A stretch of 64,000 bases of DNA, from positions 1 to 64,000 of the forward strand of contig DASREE010000059.1 of assembly GCA_035652235.1 (NCBI GenBank), in the 5' to 3' direction. The notes under the pieces are model-generated. The model worked only from the letters and a program-made list of their open reading frames with translations, was not told where the DNA came from and ran no database searches. A program made the translations under genes and the position numbers. The stretch's first letter is position 1. Every line of letters begins with the position of its first letter. Origin of the DNA: PALSA-612 sp035652235 (GTDB lineage Bacteria > Actinomycetota > Thermoleophilia > Gaiellales > Gaiellaceae). Below, in pieces: positions 60,184 through 64,000 of the stretch.

Positions 60184-60194
60184 TCTCCGTTGTG

Positions 60195-60422
60195 TCAGGC
60201 GGCGGCGCCGGAGCCGTGCGCGCGCTCGAGCAGCAGGGCGAGCGTCGGGCACGCCTCGACCGCCCGGCGGGCATGCTCCTCGAGCTCCCGCGGGACGGGC
60301 GCGCGGTCGACGATCGGGTAGCCCCAGTCGTCCAGCCGGATGAGCTCCGGCAGCAGCTCGGCGCACAGCCCGTGCGCCTGGCAGGCGATGGGATCGACCC
60401 GCAGCAGCAGCCGTTCCCTCAT
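60195..60422 (-). CDS. 3Fe-4S type ferredoxin
   Basis: 75 residues. Cys14 and Cys20 (CQAHGLC) and Cys58 (CPT) give three ligands in the C-x5-C...C-P layout of [3Fe-4S] ferredoxins that serve P450s and related reductases. ATG 60422 overlaps the NuoF-like stop (ATGA). Last gene of the electron-transfer operon; it probably takes electrons from the NuoF-like protein. Confidence 0.85.
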   Translation of the reverse strand: MRERLLLRVDPIACQAHGLCAELLPELIRLDDWGYPIVDRAPVPRELEEHARRAVEACPTLALLLERAHGSGAAA

Positions 60423-61705
60423 CGCCTGGGCGCGAGCCGCAGAAGGGGGCGGCTCCGCCCGCTGCAGCCTCCGCGGGCGTGCCGCTGGAGCTCCTCGGCG
60501 AAGACGTCGAGCGCGCTCTCGACGAGCCGTGCGGCGCCGTCCGGGTGACGGCAGGCTCCCCGCCCCTTGACCTGCTCGAGCCAGCGGAGCAGCCGTTCGC
60601 GGGTGCCGCGCTGGGCAGACCCTCGGGCGGCGAGGCGCTCGAGCGCCCCCGCCACCGCGTCGAGCCCGTGCACGCACGGCCCGCACTGGCCGGCGCTCTC
60701 CCCGGCCAGGTAGCGGGCGACGCGCGCCGTCTCGACGATGCCGCACGCCCCCACCGGCAGCGCGAAGACGGTGCGGGCCCCGAGCGAGGCGCCGGCGGCG
60801 GCGAGATCGGCGTCGGCGAGCGTCGACGCGAGCGCCTCGGCGGCCGGGATCCATGTACCGAAGTAGCCGCCGAGGAGCACCGCCTCTAGCGGCGCGGACG
60901 TCCCGCCCGCCCAGGCCAGGAGCTGCTCGAGCGGGAAGCCGAGCGGGACCTCGTACACGCCCGGTCGGGCGACCGCCCCGTCCAGGGTGACGAGCGCCGT
61001 CCCCGGCTCGTCCGCCGTGCCCAGGCCGCGGAACCAGCGCGGGCCGAAGCGCGCGACGAGCGCGACGTTCGCGAGCGTCTCGACGTTCTGGACGAGCGTC
61101 GGCAACCCGCGCACGCCCCGCTCGAACGGCCGCGGCGGCGTCAGCGTCGGCTTCGGCGGCCCGCCGTTCAGGCAGCGGACGAGCGCCGTCTCCTCGCCGG
61201 CGACGAAGCGGTCGGGGATGCTGGCGAGCCGCACCGGCAGGCGGTCGAGGCGGGCGCGCTCCCGCTCGGCGAGAGCGGCCTCGAGCGCCGCTCGCTCGGC
61301 GGCCGAGCCCTCGCCGAGCGCGAGGATCGTCTCCTCCGCGCCCAGTGCCTCCGCCGCCAGGACGAGCCCGTCGAGGACGAGGTGCGGGACGCGCCGCATC
61401 AGCACCTTGTCCTTCGCGCTCGCGGGCTCTCCCTCGACGCCGTTTCCGACCACCACCGACCGCCGGCCCGCCTGCGCGACCGCGCGCAGCTTGCGGCCGG
61501 TCGGGAAGGCGCCGCCGCCGCGGCCGGTGAGGCCGCTTGCCTCGACCAGCCCGGCCAGGTCGCCCGGGGCGGGGAGATCCCCCCAGCGGGCCCGGTGCTC
61601 GGCGAGCGTGACCGCGCCTGCCCCGCGCCGGAGCCCGGAGAGCAGGCGGGGGAGCTCCTCCGGCGCGGGCGGCGCGGGCATCCCCGCTGCGGCGAGCGCG
61701 CTCAT
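60419..61705 (-). CDS. NuoF-like NADH dehydrogenase flavoprotein with SLBB domain
   Basis: 428 residues. FMN/NADH site GLTGRGGGAFPTGRKL near 58-73 and VVVGNGVEGEPASAKDKVLM near 85. FERGVRGLPTLVQNVETLANVALV is the second NuoF motif, followed by an SLBB segment (GVYEVPLGFPLEQLL). The Fe-S region reads LPVGACGIVE...ESAGQCGPC...ACRHPDG. NuoF has ESCGKCxPC, so the first Cys of C-x2-C-x2-C is Ala here; the Cys in VGACG might substitute. It is not part of a complex I operon and likely reduces the adjacent ferredoxin or membrane flavocytochrome with NADH. Confidence 0.87.
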   Translation of the reverse strand: MSALAAAGMPAPPAPEELPRLLSGLRRGAGAVTLAEHRARWGDLPAPGDLAGLVEASGLTGRGGGAFPTGRKLRAVAQAGRRSVVVGNGVEGEPASAKDKVLMRRVPHLVLDGLVLAAEALGAEETILALGEGSAAERAALEAALAERERARLDRLPVRLASIPDRFVAGEETALVRCLNGGPPKPTLTPPRPFERGVRGLPTLVQNVETLANVALVARFGPRWFRGLGTADEPGTALVTLDGAVARPGVYEVPLGFPLEQLLAWAGGTSAPLEAVLLGGYFGTWIPAAEALASTLADADLAAAGASLGARTVFALPVGACGIVETARVARYLAGESAGQCGPCVHGLDAVAGALERLAARGSAQRGTRERLLRWLEQVKGRGACRHPDGAARLVESALDVFAEELQRHARGGCSGRSRPLLRLAPRR

Positions 61706-61720
61706 CCCGTCAACTCCTCG

Positions 61721-62890
61721 TCACCCCGTCGACCCCTCGTCGGATGAGCCGGCAGGCCGGCCGTGCAGGGAGCCGGTGACGGCGCCGGATGCCTGGATAC
61801 GCAGGTCGAGGAGCAGGCGGACCGCGCCTCCGCCGGGAGGCCGCACCTCGGCGAGGATCCGCTGCCCGTCGAGCCCGACGACGTGCCCGGCGGCCCAGGC
61901 GGACGCACCCTGGGGGAGCAGGCCGACGACGCTGTCCGTCATCTCGACGCCGCCACCGTCGAGCGGGATGCCGCGCAGCGCCACGTGCACACGCCCGGCG
62001 AAGCCGCCGCGGGCGCGGCCGTCGATCGAGACGACGACGAGCCCCTGCGGCGCGTCCGTCTCGCGCAGGCGGCCTGCGAAGGCGGCGCGGAAGCTCCCGC
62101 CCGGAAGCGTCGCGTCGGCGTGCCGCGCCGCCGCCCGGGCTCGCGGCCGCCGCGACGCAGCGGGCGTCCGTGTCACGACCGCCGCCTCCTGCCCGCGCGC
62201 GGCCGCTGCGAGCAGCGTCGACGGCGTCCCCGCGCGGGCCGCCCAGCCTCGCCGGAGCGGCCCGTTCTGCGCCCACACGAGCAGGCCGGCGAGCACGCCG
62301 AGCGTGGCGACGGTCGCGCCGGCGCGGACGATCGGCAGCGCGTCGCGCGCCGCCAGCAGGCGCCAGACGACGGACGCGAGCACCGTCACCGCGCACAGCA
62401 CGCCGAGGACGGCCAGCCAGCCCGAGCGGGCGTCGCTGCCGGTGCCGAGCGAGTGCAGCAGCGCCACCGGCCAGGAGGCGTACGCGAGCCAGTGCACCGC
62501 TCGCCAGGCGCGGAAGCCGATCCGCCGGCGCGCGAGGCTCGTGGCCACGAGCGCGAGCAGGAGGTCGAACGCCACCGTCCCCAGGCCGAGCCAGAAGGGC
62601 CGGTACGGGGAGAGGAAGGGAATGACCGCGTCGAGGAGGCCGATCGGCGCGAACGCGTCTGCGATCGTCGTGATCACGTGCACCGCGGTGAAGGCGATGG
62701 CGATGAGCGTCACGTTGCGGTGCAGGCCGGAGACGAGGAAGCGCGGCCAGCGCGCGCTCCGCCAGCGCACCGAGCTCATCACGCCGAGCAGCACGGAGAC
62801 CGTGAGCAGGACGAGCGCGACCGACCCCGATCCCCGCGTCAGGTACCAGAGCTCCTTGCCGTTGCCGGTTGCCGCGAACAGCGCGGTCAT
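61721..62890 (-). CDS. Ferric-reductase-like transmembrane protein
   Basis: 389 residues. Six membrane segments in the first ~220 residues. Paired histidines for two haems are in SGLHRNVTLIAIAFTAVHVITT and AVHWLAYASWPVALLHSLGT. A soluble C-terminal domain of about 130 residues (LPGGSFRAAFAG...GFAGRVHVALRG...TGSLHG) follows an Arg/Ala linker and has no haem or flavin motif that I recognise. It probably moves electrons across the membrane between the NuoF-like protein and an external flavoprotein. Four nt after the ApbE gene. Confidence 0.82.
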   Translation of the reverse strand: MTALFAATGNGKELWYLTRGSGSVALVLLTVSVLLGVMSSVRWRSARWPRFLVSGLHRNVTLIAIAFTAVHVITTIADAFAPIGLLDAVIPFLSPYRPFWLGLGTVAFDLLLALVATSLARRRIGFRAWRAVHWLAYASWPVALLHSLGTGSDARSGWLAVLGVLCAVTVLASVVWRLLAARDALPIVRAGATVATLGVLAGLLVWAQNGPLRRGWAARAGTPSTLLAAAARGQEAAVVTRTPAASRRPRARAAARHADATLPGGSFRAAFAGRLRETDAPQGLVVVSIDGRARGGFAGRVHVALRGIPLDGGGVEMTDSVVGLLPQGASAWAAGHVVGLDGQRILAEVRPPGGGAVRLLLDLRIQASGAVTGSLHGRPAGSSDEGSTG

Positions 62891-62894
62891 CGCC

Positions 62895-63818
62895 TCACGC
62901 GACCTCCGCCGGCCAGCCGGCGACGTGGAGCGCGCAGCCGCGAGCTGCGACGAGCCGCGCCGGCAGCCCCCGCTCGGCCAGCCACGCCGGCGCCTGCTCG
63001 CCGAGGACGACGGCGGCCGTGCTGGCGGTGTTCGCGTCCAGGCAGGAGGCGGCGGCGACGGTTACGGTGCGCCACGGGGTGGACGCGGGCCGGCCCGTCC
63101 GCGGGTCGAGGATGTGGTGCAGACGAACGCAGCCGGCTCGCCAGCGGCGCACGGTCGTGCTCGAGCTGGCGAGGCCGCCGCTGCGGAGCGCGACCACCGG
63201 TCCCGCCGAGCCCGGCGCGGCCGCGTGGTCGTCGGCGAGCAGGACCGGCCATCCGCCGGCGGGGACGTCGCCCCCCAGCGCGACGTCGCCGCCGAGCGAG
63301 ACGAGGGCGCCTGCGCCGCCCGCGGCGCTCGCCGCGCGGGCGGCGAGGTCGGCCGCGAGCGCCTTGGCGGTCGCGCCCAGGTCGAGCTCCACGCCCGCGG
63401 GAATGCGCACCGTGCGCCGCTCCTCGCTGAGCTCGACCTCGCGCCAGCGCCCGGCGGGCGCGAAGGCGACGCGGAGCGAGCGGCCGTCGCGGGCGCGCAC
63501 CTGCTCGTAGCGGCGGTCGTAGCCAGCGAGGCGGAGCGAGCGGCCGATGGTCGGGTCGACGAGACCGCCGGTGGCGGCCGCCGCGCGGAGCGCGGCGCGG
63601 AGGGCGCCGAAGAGCATGCCGCCGACCGTCGTCTCGCGCCCGGCGGACGCGTTCAGCCGCGCGAGCTCGGAGTCGGGGCGGAACCGGCTGCAGGCGCGGT
63701 CGACCTCGCCGAGCAGGCGCTCGACGGCGGCGCGGGCGGCGGGGAGCGCCTCCGGCTCGGCTGCGCACACGGTCGCCGTCGTGCCGAGGGCGCGGAAGCT
63801 GGCCGAGGCGACGGTCAC
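62895..63818 (-). CDS. apbE: FAD:protein FMN transferase
   Basis: 307 residues from GTG 63818. ApbE attaches FMN covalently to Thr/Ser of flavoproteins. FRALGTTATVCAAE at the start, SRFRPDSELARLNA, and GGLVDPTIGRSLRLAGYDRRYE are conserved. AGVELDLGATAKALAADLAA (usually DLGGIAKGYA) and VSLGGDVALGG follow. LASSSTTVRRW and HHILDPRTGRPA are also conserved, with Asp in LDANTASTAAVVLG for Mg binding. Overlaps the stop of the upstream gene (GTGA), whose product is probably the FMN-carrying target. Confidence 0.92.
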   Translation of the reverse strand: MTVASASFRALGTTATVCAAEPEALPAARAAVERLLGEVDRACSRFRPDSELARLNASAGRETTVGGMLFGALRAALRAAAATGGLVDPTIGRSLRLAGYDRRYEQVRARDGRSLRVAFAPAGRWREVELSEERRTVRIPAGVELDLGATAKALAADLAARAASAAGGAGALVSLGGDVALGGDVPAGGWPVLLADDHAAAPGSAGPVVALRSGGLASSSTTVRRWRAGCVRLHHILDPRTGRPASTPWRTVTVAAASCLDANTASTAAVVLGEQAPAWLAERGLPARLVAARGCALHVAGWPAEVA

Positions 63819-64000
63819 GAGCCGCCGCTGACGGCCACCGGAGGCGCCTGGGTCGCGGCCGGTGGCTGCGGGGGTGGAGCGGGCGCCGACGACTGCCCGG
63901 GCGCGGAGGAGGGCGAGGGGACGGCCGCCCCGCTTCCCGGCAGCGGGGGCAGGGAGGGAGGCGGTGGTGCGCCCTGCGCCGCCCGGGCGGGCGGATCGGC
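63815..64000 (-). CDS. C-terminal tail of a Pro/Ala-rich protein, truncated by window edge
   Basis: The minus-strand frame that ends at the TGA overlapping the apbE start is open to base 64000. It gives 61 residues very rich in Pro, Ala and Ser, ending in APPVAVSGGS. This looks like a disordered tail or linker; the functional part is outside the window. Position just ahead of apbE suggests an FMN_bind-type flavoprotein, an unproven guess. Confidence 0.5.
   Translation of the reverse strand, partial: ADPPARAAQGAPPPPSLPPLPGSGAAVPSPSSAPGQSSAPAPPPQPPAATQAPPVAVSGGS

Larger units (their letters stand above)
59885..60194. other. Non-coding spacer between MFS gene and ferredoxin operon
   Basis: 310 nt without a convincing gene. 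The right-hand half carries two tandem hairpins (60114-60144 and 60153-60183). The left half should hold the minus-strand MFS promoter, but I see no good hexamer pair. A plus-strand frame here is Arg/Ala-rich noise. Confidence 0.5.

Overview
The window is very GC-rich (roughly 70% or more by eye), gene-dense, uses many GTG starts and packs genes into operons with 4-nt ATGA/GTGA overlaps. Two luciferase-like (F420/FMN type) oxidoreductases, a PucR regulator, paired hydantoinase genes and Liv-type transporters fit an actinomycete. A deep-branching soil lineage such as Thermoleophilia (Gaiellales/Solirubrobacterales) is my inference. No rRNA, tRNA, CRISPR array or transposase was recognised.

Region 1 (1-5.2 kb): the 3' part of a hydantoinase/oxoprolinase A gene and its B partner (pair 1), separated by two copies of a perfect palindrome. 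These are followed by a nitrilase N-terminal remnant, an NTF2-like protein, and a lower-GC minus-strand trio: DUF3467, a HicB-like protein and a HicA-like protein.

Region 2 (5.2-12.5 kb, minus strand): one tight operon read as pucR-bioB-pxpA-pxpB-pxpC-BCCP-biotin carboxylase-cupin. It joins a complete 5-oxoprolinase set to a biotin carboxylase, a carrier protein and the last enzyme of biotin synthesis. This is the best candidate for an under-described system. It diverges from region 3.

Region 3 (12.8-23.4 kb, plus): hyuA-hyuB (pair 2), an SDR, a five-gene branched-chain-amino-acid-type ABC importer (binding protein, LivG, LivF, LivH, LivM) and a SIS-domain protein.

Region 4 (23.4-31.5 kb, minus): hyuB-hyuA (pair 3), NTF2-like proteins, a decayed CoxM gene, a luciferase-like oxidoreductase and an amidase. 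Region 5 (31.5-38.5 kb, plus): a BKACE-family protein, an SDR, hyuA-hyuB (pair 4), a small Cys4 zinc protein and a class-III aminotransferase, then a dead Lrp/AsnC regulator. Region 6 (38.8-48.6 kb, plus): hyuA-hyuB (pair 5) continuing without a gap into a three-subunit molybdenum hydroxylase (CoxL/M/S type), a luciferase-like enzyme, a half-size EamA transporter and an SDR.

Region 7 (48.6-59.9 kb): a secreted phosphoesterase, SDRs, a bicupin with its own operator, a ribose-type sugar ABC importer, an XRE-cupin regulator, a D-erythronate-dehydrogenase-like enzyme and an MFS exporter. Region 8 (60.2-64 kb, minus): an electron-transfer operon of ApbE, a ferric-reductase-like membrane protein, a NuoF-like flavoprotein and a 3Fe-4S ferredoxin.

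Taken together, the first 48 kb look like a catabolic island for cyclic amides (lactams, hydantoins, perhaps purine or pyrimidine ring products). Five divergent ATP-dependent HyuAB ring-opening or carboxylating enzymes, a biotin-linked oxoprolinase, hydroxylases, an amidase and importers sit side by side. Specific substrates cannot be read from the sequence.
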